Shown: piece after piece, positions 1 through 14,100 of the stretch
How positions within the stretch are numbered: position 1 is the first letter of the stretch
Layout of the letters: each line of letters starts with the position of its first letter
NCBI GenBank assembly: GCA_037349105.1
Contig: JAYJMM010000035.1
Span: 1,539,501 to 1,603,500 of the forward strand
Direction of reading: 5' to 3'
From: Limnomonas spitsbergensis
Taxonomy: Eukaryota; Chlorophyta; Chlorophyceae; Chlamydomonadales
DNA: 64,000 nucleotides
Notes under the pieces: generated by a model
What the model was told of the DNA's origin: nothing
Databases searched by the model: none
Seen by the model: the letters and a program-made list of their open reading frames with translations, nothing else
Made by a program: the position numbers and the translations under genes

Positions 1-480
1 TCAGAACCTGGGAGGGGGGGGGGGGTAAGGTAGCAGCATGGCCAGGTCAGCATTGGTAGTGCCAGGTCAGCATTGGAGGTGCCAGATCAGCATTGACAGT
101 GCAAAAGGGCTGCAACAATTATGAAGTAGGTCTCCAGCACAAGCATGACGGCCATTCCCTTAACAACACTAGGGGATGGTGACGACAGTGCCAGGTCAGC
201 ATTGGTAGTGCCAGGTCAGCATTGGTAGGGCCGGGCCAGCATTGGTTGGGCTGGGCCAGCATTATAAGTGCCAGGTCAGCAGTGGCATTGCAAAGGGCCG
301 GAATAATTATAAAGTAGGTCTCCAGCACAAGTATGACGTCCTACCCTTGACAGCGCTAAAGGGGGAAGGTAGCTGCGGTGTCAGATCAGCTTTGGCAGTG
401 CCAGGTCAGCAACAACAGTGTCTAGTCAGCAACAACAGCGCCAGGTCAGCAACGATGCTGCATCAGGGCAGCAACAATTA
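1..480. repeat. Imperfect tandem array of a CCAGGTCAGCA-type unit (PPWD1 intron 15)
   Basis: Short units such as TGCCAGGTCAGCATTGGTAG recur with drift, interrupted by two longer related blocks (about 115-180 and 295-345, both with AAGTAGGTCTCCAGCACAAG). It lies beyond the last visible PPWD1 exon, and I could not find that gene's terminal exon here. Bases 480-745 are unique. Confidence 0.75.
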
Positions 481-744
481 AGAAGGAGGCCTCTCAAGAT
501 TGATCAATCCACTGTGGAGCCCAGGCTTTCAAGGTTCAAGGCATGCAGTTTGAATCCTTATATCCTGTTCATCATTCGAGGGGACACATTTTTCGACGAG
601 ACAGTTCACTGGAGCAAGGGAGGGGGTGGTGGGATCACAAGCAACAGAGCGTGCGTGCGCCGCCGGCCAGCCATGCATGACCCAATGACCGGCGACCGTT
701 CTTTGAACTCTAAATGTAATTTGAACACCGATGGTGAATCAGCC

Positions 745-1335
745 TTCAACTCCGAAAGACAGAGTGCTTGTTGTCAAACCACGGACAGGGTATCGTTGTT
801 ATGATGGACTGAATATCAATATTTGAATTTGAACCACACAGAAATCAGCCTTTCAACTCCCAAAGACGGTGAGCTGGTTGTCAAGCCACGGGCAGGGTAT
901 CATTGTACCGGTAATGAAGACTGCATATCAATATTTGAATTTGAATCACACATGGAGCTCCGGTAGGAAATCAACCCCTCACCTCCCAGAGACTGTGTGC
1001 TTGTTGTCAAGCCGACAGGGAACCATTGTTTTGATGGACTGGACATCAAGATTTGAATTTGAACTACACATGGAACTCCTCTTTGGACTGGAAATATAAT
1101 TTGAATTTGAACCGCATATGAAACTCCTGTGGAAAATCAGCGCCGCACCTCCCGAAGACTGTGGGCTTGCTGTCAAGCCATTGAAAGGGCACCGTTGTAA
1201 TGAAGGACTGACAATCACTATTTGTATTTCAACGGTATAATATCAATCTCTCACCTCCCGAACACTGTGTGCTTGTTGTCAAGCCACGGACAGGGCACCG
1301 TTGCTATGAAGGACTGACGATCACAATTTGAATTT
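745..1335 (-). repeat. Decoy copies of PPWD1 exon 15 3' end plus donor
   Basis: About five diverged units, roughly 100-115 bases each, repeat the coding text for [10 protein letters not shown] followed by the GTGAG donor (clear at 976-1045, 1140-1200 and 1245-1300; eroded near 750-800 and 860-910). The true exon 15 is the rightmost member. Units also share an AATTTGAATTTGAA spacer. Confidence 0.85.
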
Positions 1336-1360
1336 GAACGGTAGGAAATCAGTCTCTCAC

Positions 1361-4300
1361 CTCCCGAACACTGTGTGCTTGTTGTCAAGCCACGGACAGG
1401 GTACCGTGGTAATGAAGAACTGGGAGCCGTTGGTACCCGGGCCTGACGAGGAATGAGGGGTTGAGGGTTTAGGGGTTAGTGGTCCGGGGTTTAGGGTTAC
1501 GGGGTTAGTTGTAAGGGTTTCAGGGTTAGGGGGTAAGGGTTCAGGGTTAGGGGCTAGGTGTTAAGGGGTCAGGTGTTAGGTTAAGGGGTTAGGGGTTAAG
1601 GCGTTAGGGGTTGAGGGGTTAGGGGTTAAGGCGTTAGGGGTTAAGGGGTTAGGGGTGGAGGGGTTAGGGGTCCGGGGTTTAGGGTTTAGGGGTTAGTTGT
1701 AAGGGGTTCAGGGTTCAGGGTTCAGGGTTAGGGGTAAGGGTTAAGGGTTAGGGGCTAGGTGTTAAGGGGTCAGGGGTTAGCTTAAGGGGTTAAGGCGTTA
1801 GGGGTTAAGGGGTTAGGGGTTAAGGCGTTAGGGGTTAAGGCGTTAGGGGTTAAGGGGTTAGGTGTTAAGGGGTTAGGGGTTACGTTGTTAGGGGTTAAGG
1901 GGTTAGGTGTTAAAGGGTTAGGGGTTACGGTGTTAGGGGTTAAGGGTTGGGGGTTAAGGCGTTAGGGGTTAAGGTGTTAAGGGTTAGGGGTTAGATGTCA
2001 GGGGTTGCGGGGTTAGGGGTTCAGGGTTCAGTGGTTACTGGGTAAGGGTTTGGGGTTGGTTTTTAGGGGTTAATGTTTTGGGGCTAAAGGTTCTGGTTGA
2101 AGGGGTTAGGAGTTAAGGGTTAGGGGCCAGGTGTTAAGGGGTTAGGGGTTCAGGGGTTAAGGATTCAGGGTTAAGCGGTTAGGTGTTAGGGGTTAAGGGT
2201 TAAGAGTTTCAGGGGTTAGGGGTGCATCAGCAGTGGAAAGACACTCTTCAACTCACCCATTCCAGAAACCCATTTTAAGTTACCCATTTGATGGTACAAC
2301 TTTTTTCACACTTTCTGTTACTCGTTAAATTGTTGTGATTTTTTCCATCATAAATAGGTACCAATACATAAACGGGAACAGTAATAGGCATCATTGTTTA
2401 CTGCTTATCATCAGTACAAAATAATCTAACTGGACCTGACCGGGGAGGGGCTTCACGCTTCTCTGTTCATCAAATTGCAGCCTGGACCTTTCGGAACGAA
2501 AACCTTATACGCGTGTGAAGAGAAGATGCAGACACAACGTACACAAGCTCGCCCCTTGGCCATGCTGACGGTGCACTACAGCAGCAGCCACACACACCTG
2601 CATTAGCCATGCTGAGGATGCCGGGCCGGTCGTGGCGGAGCGTCTTGTGGAACTCGTCTTCAAACTCCCCGCCCCAGATGGACTCGCCACCTGTCCCATC
2701 GCCTGCGCAGGAAAAAGTAACGAGTTAAGGGGCATGCCAACTGCGCCACCTCCTGAACAGGCCAGCGAGTTTAGGGTTCAGACAATCGTCACCCCCGTCC
2801 CATGGCTTGAGCAGGGTTGAGATTTGATAGAGGGATATGCGGAATGTGCCACTTTGTGCAAAAGTATTTTTAACCCTTGTCCCCGAAATCACCCAGCCCG
2901 TGGCAGATCAACCTGTGGGTTGCGGGTTTCTCGAGCCTCACAGCTTAGGGTTCAAAGTATCTGCACATGACAGATCTCCCTGTGGGTTGCGGGTTTCTTA
3001 AGCCTCGAACCTTGCACCATCCTACACACCAATCCTACACCACCAATTGGGTTAACCGTCTGTGAACCCTGATATTTTGAACACCGTACACATAAAGGAG
3101 CACCCTGTGGGTTGCAGGTTTCGAAAACCTACACCTTAAATCCTACACCCTAAACCCCACACCTTAAACCCTACATCCTACACATTAAACCTACACCTTA
3201 AACCCTACATCCTACACATTAAACCCTACACCTTAAACCCTACATCCTACACATTAAACCCCACACCTTTAACCCTACATCCTACACATAAAACCTTGCA
3301 CCTATAACCCTACACCCTAAACCCTACATTCTACACATAAAACTCTACACCTTAAACCCTACACCCTAAACCCCACACCTTAAACCCTACATATTAAACC
3401 TTGCACCTTTAACCCTACATCCTTAACCTTAAAGCCTACATTCTACACATTAAACCTACACCTTAAACCCTACACCATAAACCCCACACCTTAAACCCTA
3501 CATCCTACACATTAAACCTTGCACCCTAAACCTTTAACCCTACATTCTACACATTTAACCCTACACCTTAAACCCTACATCCTACACATTACACCCCACA
3601 CCTTAAACCATACATCCTGCACATTAAACCTACACCTTAAACCCTACATCCTACACATTTAACCTTGCACCTTTAACCCTAAACCTTAAACCCTACATCC
3701 TACACATAAAACCCCACACCTCAAACCCTACATCCTACACATTTAACCTACACCTTAAACCCTACATCCTACACATTAAACCTTGCACCTTTAACCCTAC
3801 ACCCTACAACCTACATCCTACACATTAAACCTTGCACCTTTAACCCCACACCTTAAACCCTACATTCTACACCTTAAACCCTACACCTTAAACCCTACAT
3901 CCTACACATTAAACCTTGCACCTTTAACCCTACACTCTACATCCTACACATTAAACCTTGCACCTTTAACCCTACACCCTACATCCTACACATTAAACCC
4001 CACACCTTAAACCCTACACCTTAAACCCTACATCCTACACATTAAACCTTGCACCTTTAACCCTACACCCTACACATTAAACCTTGCATCTTTAACCCCA
4101 CACCTTAAACCCTACATTCTACACCTTAAACCCTACATCCTACACATTAAACCTTGCACCTTAAACCCTTCACCTTAAACCTTACAACAACCGTGCACAT
4201 GTCAAATCACCAATCGCGTCTAGGTTACTGTCCTGCTGAGAACCACCCAATACATCACCACCCAATCAACGGATGCCACGTCATGGTAACAGTACTAGGC

Positions 4301-7300
4301 TAATGTTCGGTGTTTACATTTAGGATCTCAGTTTGGCATTTATGTCAAGGGCTGGATGAGGGTAGACATTTAGGGTTTACGTCAATGTTCAGGGTCCATG
4401 TTTAGGGCCCATGTGCTGGGTCCATGTTTAGGGCCCATGTGCTGGGTCCATGTTTAGGGCCCATGTGCTGGGTTCATGTTTAGGGCCCATGTGCTGGGTT
4501 CATGTTTAGGGCCCATGTGCTGGGTTCATGTTTAGGGCCCATGTGCTGGGTCCATGTTTAGGGCCCATGTGCTGGGTTCATGTTTAGGGCCCATGTGCTG
4601 GGTTCATGTTTAGGGCCCATGTGCTGGGTTCATGTTTAGGGCCCATGTGCTGGGTTCATGTTTAGGGCCCATGTGCTGGGTCCATGTTTAGGGCCCATGT
4701 GCTGGGTTCATGTTTAGGGCCCATGTGCTGGGTTCATGTTTAGGGCCCTTGTGCTGGGTTCATGTTTAGGGCCCATGTGCTGGGTCCATGTTTAGGGCCC
4801 ATGTGCTGGGTTCATGTTTAGGGCCCATGTGCTGGGTTCATGTTTAGGGCCCATGTGCTGGGTCCATGTTTAGGGCCCATGTGCTGGGTTCATGTTTAGG
4901 GCCCATGTGCTGGGTTCATGTTTAGGGCCCTTGTGCTGGGTTCATGTTTAGGGCCCATATGCTGGGTCCATGTTTAGGGCCCATGTGCTGGGTTCATGTT
5001 TAGGGCCCATGTGCTGGGTTCATGTTTAGGGCCCATGTGCTGGGTTCATGTTTAGGGCCCATGTGCTGGGTTCATGTTTAGGGCCCTTGTGCTGGGTTCA
5101 TGTTTAGGGCCCATGTGCTGGGTTCATGTTTAGGGCCCATGTGCTGGGTTCATGTTTAGGGCCCTTGTGCTGGGTCCATGTTTAGGGCCCATGTGCTGGG
5201 TCCATGTTTAGGGCCCATGTGCTGGGTCCATGTTTAGGGCCCATGTGCTGGGTTCATGTTTAGTGCCCATGTGCTGGGTTCATGTTTAGGGCCCATGTGC
5301 TGGGTCCATGTTTAGGGCCCATGTGCTGGGTTCATGTTTAGGGCCCATGTGCTGGGTTCATGTTTAGGGCCCATGTGCTGGGTCCATGTTTAGGGCCCAT
5401 GTGCTGGGTTCATGTTTAGGGCCCTTGTGCTGGGTTCATGTTTAGGGCCCATGTGCTGGGTTCATGTTTAGGGCCCATGTGCTGGGTTCATGTTTAGGGC
5501 CCATGTGCTGGGTCCATGTTTAGGGCCCTTGTGCTGGGTTCATGTTTAGGGCCCATGTGCTGGGTTCATGTTTAGGGCCCATGTGCTGGGTCCATGTTTA
5601 GGGCCCATGTGCTGGGTTCATGTTTAGGGCCCATGTGCTGGGTTCATGTTTAGGGCCCTTGTGCTGGGTTCATGTTTAGGGCCCATGTGCTGGGTTCATG
5701 TTTAGGGCCCAAGTGCTGGGTCCATGTTTAGGGCCCATGTGCTGGGTTCATGTTTAGGGCCCTTGTGCTGGGTTCATGTTTAGGGCCCATGTGCTGGGTC
5801 CATGTTTAGGGCCCATGTGCTGGGTTCATGTTTAGGGCCCATGTGCTGGGTTCATGTTTAGGGCCCATGTGCTGGGTTCATGTTTAGGGCCCATGTGCTG
5901 GGTTCATGTTTAGGGCCCATGTGCTGGGTTCATGTTCAGGGTTCACACAACCACTCTGTACACATCACAAGACGCGCCCTGCGGGTCTTCAGACTAGTTT
6001 TTAGTCCAGGGTTTATGGTTAATGTGTAGTGCAGTCGTTCAGGGTTCACACAACCACTCTGAACACATCACAAGACGCGCCCAGCGGGTCTGCCTAGGTT
6101 TTATGTGTAAGGTTAACATATAGGGCGAACACGAACGCCCTGTACACATCGTATGGCACACCCAGTGGGTCTCCTGTCTAGTTGTTTAGGGTTCAAGGTT
6201 GGATGTCTAGTGCAAACATTTAGGGTTCACACGACCAGACTGTCCCTATCTCATGACACACCCAGTGGTCTTCCGTCTAGTTTAGGGTTCAAGGTTGGAT
6301 GCCTTGTGCAAACAAGCTTAAGGGTTAACACGATCAGGCTGCACCCATCCCATGACGCACCCAGCGGGTCTCCCGTCTGGAGCATGAAGCCCTTGATGAT
6401 CCTGTGGAAGATGACGCTGTCGTAGTAGCAGTTCTTGGCGTGCTGCGTGAAGTTCTCCACGCTGCGAGGGCACTCGTCGGGGAACAGCTTCATCCCGATG
6501 TCTCCCTTGGTGGTGTGCAGGATGGCGCCCCGGGGCAGGACCATGACGTTGCTGTCATCTGTGTGGTCGATGAGTGTGTGGTCAATGAGTGTGTGGTCAG
6601 TGAGTGTGTGGTCGGTGAGTGTGTGGTCGGTGAGTGTGTGGTTGGTGAGTGTGTGGTCAGTGAGTGTGTGGTCGGTGAGTGTGTGGTCGGTGAGTGTGTG
6701 GTTGGTGAGTGTGTGGTCAGTGAGTGTGTGGTCGGTGAGTGTGTGGTCGGTGAGTGTGTGGTCGGTGAGTGTGTGGTTGGTGAGTGTGTGGTCAGTGAGT
6801 GTGTGGTCGGTGAGTGTGTGGTCAGTGAGTGTGTGGTTGGTGAGTGTGTGGTCAGTGAATGTGTGGTCGGTGCGTGTGTGGTTGGTGAGTATGTGGTCAG
6901 TGAGTGTGTGGTCAGTGAGTGTGTGGTCGGCGAGTGTGTGGTCGGTGAATGTGTGGTCAGCGAGTGTGTGGTTGGTGAGTGTGTGGTTGGTGAGTGTGCG
7001 GTCAGTGAGTGTGTGGTTGGTGAGTGTGTGGTCGGTGAGTGTGTGGTCGGTGAGTGTGTGGTCGGTGAGTGTGTGGTTGGTGAGTGTGTGGTTGGTGAGT
7101 GTGTGGTCGGTGAGTGTGTGGTCGGTGAGTGTGTGGTCGGTGAGTGTGTGGTCGGTGAGTGTGTGGTCGGTGCGTGTGTGGTTGGCGAGTGTGTGGTCAG
7201 TGAGTGTGTGGTCAGTGAGTGTGTGGTTGGTGAGTGTGTGGTCGGTGAGTGTGTGGTTGGTGAGTGTGTGGTTGGTGAGTGTGGTTGGTGAGTGTGTGGT

Positions 7301-8079
7301 CGGTGAGTGTGTGGTCGGTGAGTGTGTGGTTGGTGAGTGTGTGGTCGGTGGGTGTGTGGTTGGTGAGTGTGTGGTTGGTGAGTGTGTGGTCGGTGAGTGT
7401 GTGGTCGGTGAGTGTGTGGTCGGTGAGTGTGTGGTCGGTGAGTGTGTGGTCGGTGAGTGTGTGGTTGGTGAGTGTGTGGTTGGTGAGTGTGTGGTTGGTG
7501 AGTGTGTGGTTGGTGAGTGTGTGGTTGGTGAGTGTGTTGGTCGGTGAGTGTGTGGCCGGAGAGTGTGTGGTCGGTGAGTGTGTGGTCGGTGTGTGTGTGG
7601 TTGGTGAGTGTGTGGTCAGTGAGTGTGTGGTCGGCGAGTGTGTGGTTGGTGAGTGTGTGGTTGGTGAGTGTGTGGTCATTGAGTGTGTGGTCGGTGGGTG
7701 TGTGGTCGGTGGGTGTGTGGTCGGTGAGTGTGTGGTCAGTGAGTGTGTGGTCGGTGAGTGTGTGGTCGGTGAGTGCGTGGCCGGTGAGTGTGTGGTTGGT
7801 CACTGTGTGGTTGTTGACTGTGTGGTCAGTGAGTGTGTGGTCGGTGAGTGTGTGGTCAGTGTGTGTGTGGTTGTTGACTGTGTGGTCAGTGAGTGGGTCA
7901 TTGGTGAGTGAGTGGCCGGTGGGTGTGTCGTCAGTGTCTGTGTTTTGGCAGAGGCTGGCAAGGTGCCCTTACAGGACCTTGCCACCATTGGTGGTGTGCA
8001 GGATGGCATCCCGGGGCAGGACCATGACCTTGCTGTCGTCTGTGTGAACAGTGTGGCGTGCGTGTCCGTGCAACTGTTG

Positions 8080-8115
<36 letters not shown>

Positions 8116-11100
8116 ACTGTGTGTATGTTAGGTTGGAGGGTGCGTGGTAGCCTGGACATTTCATCGAGGGAGGAAGTGCCTCTGTAACCCTTGTTGACCC
8201 ATTTAAATATCAATTCCAGTCATGGTTGTAAGGAGGATTGCGGCCCGAAGGGAAAAGACCCCCCACCCCTCCCCCCCTGCTACCATGTTTGCTACCATCC
8301 AGTCATCTTATGCCCCCCCACCGTGCACAAGGCACACCCCCCTCCCCCCCTGCTGCCATCATGTGCCCTTAGGATCTGCTATGTCTGCTACCATGCAGTT
8401 GTCTTATAACCCCCACCGTGTACAAGACACCCTTCCCCCCTCCCTCTGCTGTCATCTTGTGCCCTTCCAACCTGCCATCACTGCTACCATCCCGTCCCCT
8501 TCACTCCCCATATGACCCCCCCCCACCGTGCTCAAGACACTCACCCCCCTCTGCGGCCATCAAGTCCCCATATGACACCCAACGATGCACAAGACACTCA
8601 CTCCCCACTGCTACCATCCCGTCCCCTTCACTTCCCATATGACCCCCCACCGTGTTAAAGACACTCACCCCCCTCTGCGGCCATCAAGTCCCCATATGAA
8701 CCCCCCCACCGTGCTCAAGACACTCACCCCCCTCTGCGGCCATCATATCCTCCAGCGCAGGCTTCTCGTTGAAGACATCACGCCCCATGGTCGAGTCCTC
8801 AGCCTCCTGCAACACCAAGCAACACCATAACCATCATCACGCAACACCAGGACCAGTATCAAGCAACACCATAACCATCATCACGCAACACCAAGCAACA
8901 CCATAACCATCATCACGCAACACCAAGCAAAACCTGAACCAGTATCAAGCAACACCATAACCATCATCACGCAACACCAAGCAACACCTGAATCAGTATC
9001 AAGCAACACCATAACCATCATCACGCAACACCAAGCAACACCATAACCATCATCACGCAACACCAAGCAAAACCTGAACCAGTATCAAGCAACACCATAA
9101 CCATCATCACGCAACACCAAGCAACACCTGAATCAGTATCAAGCAACACCATAACCATCATCACGCAACACCAAGCAACACCATAACCATCATCACGCAA
9201 CACCAAGCAAAACCTGAACCAGTATCAAGCAACACCATAACCATCATCACGCAACACCAAGCAACACCTGAATCAGTATCAAGCAACACCATAACCAGTG
9301 TACTGTAAAACCATGCAGGACCCTAATCTTCATAACGCAACAGCAAGGAAGCCCAGGCTGTCATCCGTAGCAACTACCAGAATATAGCGAAGGGAAGCGC
9401 CGGTATTGAATTAATTAACGAACAAAGTGCCCTGAGGGCCTGGGGCATGGATTGGGGAGGAAAGATGGAAAGGAAATGTGGAAAAGTGGGATATTTGATA
9501 GGTGAAAGATTAGCGCTTCCTGCGCATCGCCCTGCCCCGCACCTTTGGCAAGATGGACAGTTAACGCATCCCCCACCCGTTCGGCCGTAGCACCAGATGA
9601 GCCACTGGTATTGAACCTGAAACATCAGCAGCCCAGAAAACTGTCCTCCCTCCCCAACACGCCTGGATCCCTTGCCCCCCCCCTCGCCTGCAGTGCATGC
9701 TTGGACAGCAGGTAGGTCCGCTCTTTATGCTGACCCTTAACTAGACTAAGCCCTACACCAGCCCCCTCCAACCTCCCCCCCCTCCTCCCTCCTCGCCTGT
9801 GGTTCACGCTTGGACAGCAGGTAGATCCGCTGCCGCTTGAACGCCACGGCGCAGATGGTCGGGTCCCGCTGCGGGATCTTGTCCAGGGTCTCCATCGTGA
9901 CGGTGACCTTAGACTTGCGGGCAGCACCCTGGTGCAGCGCGATGCTCAGGAAGCGCTCATTCTCCACCTTGCCTGAGGAGCGGTTTATGGAGGGGTGGGG
10001 GATACGTCAATTGTCCATCTTGCCAGAGGTGCGGCGCCTCGGTGCAGCGCGATGCTCAGGAAGCGCTCATTCTCCACCTTGCTTGAGGAGCGGGGAGTAA
10101 AATTTTTCTTCATGTAAGGTGGCGGGGAGCGAGGGGCGTGGGAGTCGCACCCTGGTACAGCGCAATGCACAGGAAGTACTCATTCTCCACCTTGCCTGAG
10201 GAGCGAGGGGGGGTAGGGGGGGAGAGTTAGGAGGACGCGTTAACTTTCCACCTTGCCTGAGGAGCGAGGGGGGGTAGGGGGGGAGAGTTAGGAGGACGCG
10301 TTAACTTTCCACCTTGCCTGAGGAGCGAGGGGGTGGAGGGGGGGCGAGATGAGAGGACGCGTTAGGACTAGGTTGAAAGCGAGGTCTTAATCTTGGGCGA
10401 GGTCTTGGGCAAGGGCAAGGGCAATATCCGGGACTGGGACAAGGGCAATGTCGGGGTCTGGGTCAAAGGGCAAGGTCTGGGTCTTATTCAAGCAAGGGCA
10501 AGGTCTTGGTCTCCTCCTCGGCGCCCGAAGAGCAGGGGTAGGGCGAGAGGGGTAGGACACATGGATTGTGTCCTACACATCCAAACTGTAACACTCTTCA
10601 CGTCCCGCACCTTCCCACCGACCTTCACCCACCCTCACTGAATTCATCCAAGCATCCAAAACACTACGTGTCGCCGTACCTTCCCCTGAACCGCATTCCC
10701 CCCTCTCCCTCGACTCGTCCAAGCATCCAACACACTCTACGTGCAGCTGTACCTCCCCACCGAACCCCATTCCCCCCTCTATCCGCGACTCGTCCAAGCA
10801 TACAACATGCTACATGCGCCCCCGCCCCCCCCCCCCCTCACTAGATTCATCCAAGCATCCAACACACTCTACGTGCAGCTGTACCTCCCCACCGAACCCC
10901 GTTCCCCCCTCTATCCGCGACTCGTCCAAGCATACAACATGCTACATGCGCCCCCCCCCCCCCCCCCCCTCACTAGATTCATCCAAGCATCCAACACACT
11001 CTACGTGCAGCTGTACCTCCCCACTGAACCCCATTCCCCCCTCTCCCGCGACTCGTCCAAGCATCCAACACGCTCTACGTGCGCCCGCACGTCCCCCCCT

Positions 11101-14100
11101 CATAAAGGCCTAAGCTCAGCAGGTTAAGCTGGCCCACTCCCCCCCCCCCTGAGCCCAGCCCCTTCCTCCCTGGCCACACCCAAACACTCGACCCTCGCCC
11201 CTGCCCCAAAACTCCGATGTCCCTGCTCCCCCCTGACCCTGGTCCCTCCACTGCAGGCTTCACCCAGCTCCCATGATGCCCCCACTGGCCCCTGCATCTG
11301 AATCCAGTTGACATTAATCCAGTTGGCCTGAATCCAGTTGGTCCCCATTGTCCTCCCCCCCCCCCCCCCCCTTTCACTCACCCAGCACCCGTGATGTCCC
11401 CCTGATTTTAAATCCACTTGACGTTAATCCAGTTTCTTCCCTTGTCCCCACTGCCCCCCCCCCCACCCTTCTACTCACCCAGCACTCTGCACACATTGTT
11501 GGTGACGAGGTTGACCACCTTGATCCCCACTAAGGACGAGTACACCAGGAAGTTCCCACTCTCGTCAAACACCGCATTGGGCAGCGGGGCGCCTGGCTCA
11601 TCCTGGGTAACAACGGCTCGTAACGGATCCAGGTGTAAAGCTTGCTTGAGGGTGAGGGATTAGGGTTTAGGCATGATACACCAGGCGGCAGGTAGTTCCG
11701 CTGTCGTCAAACACCGCATTGGGAAGCAAGGTGCCTGGCTCGTCCTAGGTAACGAAGGGTCAGAAAGGTATGTATAAAGCTTGCTTTAAAGTGTGGGTTT
11801 AGGGGCACAATCCACATACCCTAAACCCTCGCCGGGCTGGCATCCAGCTCCTCCTCCATCTTGCCTAAACCCTAAACCCTCGTCGAACTGCCTGCCAGCT
11901 CCTTGTCCATCGTGTCTTAACCCTAACAACCCTCACCAGGCTGCCTGCCAGCTCCTTGTCCATCGTGTCTAAACCCTAACAACCCTCACCAGGCTGCCTG
12001 CCAGCTCCTTGTCCATCGTGTCTAAACCCTAAACCCTCGTCGGGCTGCCTGCCAGCTCCTTGTCCATCGTGTCTTAACCCTAAGAACCCTCACCAGGCTG
12101 CCTGCCAGCTCCTTGTCCATCGTGTTTAAACCCTAACAAACCTCACCAGACTGCCTGCCAGCTCCTTGTCCATCGTGTCTTAACCCTAACAACCCTCACC
12201 AAGCTGCCTGCCAGCTCCTTGTCCATTCTATTTTAACCCTAACAACCCTCACCAGGCTGCCTGCCAGCTCCTTCTCCATTGTGTTTTAACCCTAACAACC
12301 CTCACCAGGCTGCCTGCCAGCTCCTTGTCCATTGTGTTTTAACCCTAAAAACCCTCACCAGGCTGCCTGCCAGCTCCCCCTTAATGGGGCGTAACCCTAA
12401 AAGTTCTTAGCCCTCACCAGGCTGCCAGCCAGCTCCTTCTCCATGGCCAGCCGCCGGCCAAAATCCATGTCCTCCAGGTGGAACATGTCCCCGCCATTCT
12501 TCTGCAACTCGTTCGCAGCCTGCCAGGGTTGGTTGAGTGTGAGGCGGGGTGAAAGAGCAGCAGTGGGAGTGGGGAGAGCGGGGAGGATTACCAGTCGAGC
12601 AAAATGATGCGTATGCCATTACAGTATAAGCAGGGGTGGGGTCTTTTCAACAATGCTTTCGCCATGTATGCAGCCCTCGGACCTTACACAAAATAAATCG
12701 AACCTCAATGACCAAGTCATACACTTCACCCCCAACCTTGATACGCAAATGTGAAGACGCACTCGTCATACATTCAATCCTCAACTATGAACAAAAGTTA
12801 AGGAGAGCATACCTCGATACTCTCGTCATAGACCCGTCGCAGCTTGCCCGTCTGGAAGTGGAAAACGCGCACACGGCGGTCTGAACAGAACATGGCCACT
12901 TGCTTGCCATCACGTGTCACCTGCATGCATGCATGGGGACAGTCAGCTTGTCTGCGTGGTGCATGGCATGTGTGCGTGGCAACATGTAACATGCACGCAT
13001 GGGGACGGTCAGCTTGCCTGCATGATGCGTTGAGTGTGTGCGTGCCAGCATGCAACCTGCATACATGCATGGGAACTGCCAGCCTGCCTGAATGGTGCAT
13101 GGAGTGTGTGCGTGCCAACTGCATGCATGGGGACAGTCAGTTTGTCTACACGATGTATGGAGTGTGTGCGTGCCAGCATGCAACCCACAAACATGCATGG
13201 GAGCAGTTAGCCTGTCTGCACAATGCATAGAGTATGCAACCTGCATACATGCATGCATGGGACCTGTCAGCCTGCCTGAATGGTGCATGGAGTGTGTGTG
13301 TGCCAGCATGCAACAAGCATGTGTGCATGGGAACAGTCAGCCTGTCTGCATGATGCATTGAATGTGCACATGCAACCTGCATGCATGCATGGGACCTGTC
13401 AGCCTGCCTGAATGGTGCATGGAGTGTGTGTGTGCCAACATGCAACAAGCATGTGTGCATAGGAACAGTCAGCCTGTCTGCATGATGCATTGAATGTGCA
13501 CATGCAACCTGCATGCATTCATGGACACAGTCAGCCTGCCTGAATGGTGCATGGAGTGTGTGTGTGCCAATATGCAACAAGCATGCGTGCATGGGAACTG
13601 TCACCCCGTCTGCATGATGCATTGAATGTGCGCATGCAACCTGCATGCATTCATGGACACAGTCAGCCTGTCTGCATGATGCATAAAATGTGCGCATGCA
13701 ACCTGCATGCATTCATGGACACAGTCAGCCTGTCTGCATGATGCATTGAATGTGCGCACGCAGCCTGCATGCATTCATGGACACGGTCAGCCTGTCTGAA
13801 TGATGCATGGAGTGTGTGCGTGGCAGCATGCAACCTGCATGCGTGCATGGGATCAGTCAGCCTTTCTGTATGGTGCATCGAGTGTGTGCGTGCCAACATG
13901 CGACTTGCATGCATACATGGGAACAGCCAGCCTTTCTGTATGGTGCATGGAGTGTGTGCATGCAAGCAGCTGCTTCGATACCAATTCACATGCATCCCTT
14001 TTAAAGCAAAAAGCAGTCAACCTGCCAGCAAGCATTTGAAAGTTCATCAGTACCCTAGCATACAAACAGTCAACCTGCTTTGGCCCATCAGCTTTGGTCA

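Noticed and set aside
1447..2225. Chromosome end (telomere)
   Set aside because: The repeats are irregular and flanked on both sides by PPWD1 exons, so the tract is interstitial.
4375..5940. CRISPR-like array (26-base repeats)
   Set aside because: Units are directly adjacent, with no unique spacers, in a eukaryotic intron; it is a minisatellite.
6404..7911. Long open frames on both strands (Val-Val-Gly-Glu-Cys, Trp-Ser-Val-Ser-Val and Thr-His-Ser-Pro-Thr repeats)
   Set aside because: They follow from a 15-base minisatellite without stop codons and lie in a PPWD1 intron; only 6361-6558 on the minus strand is exon.
10566..11127. Pro-rich frames resembling extensin or cell-wall proteins
   Set aside because: They arise from C-rich tandem blocks in PPWD1 intron 10, are shared between frames and lack a leader.
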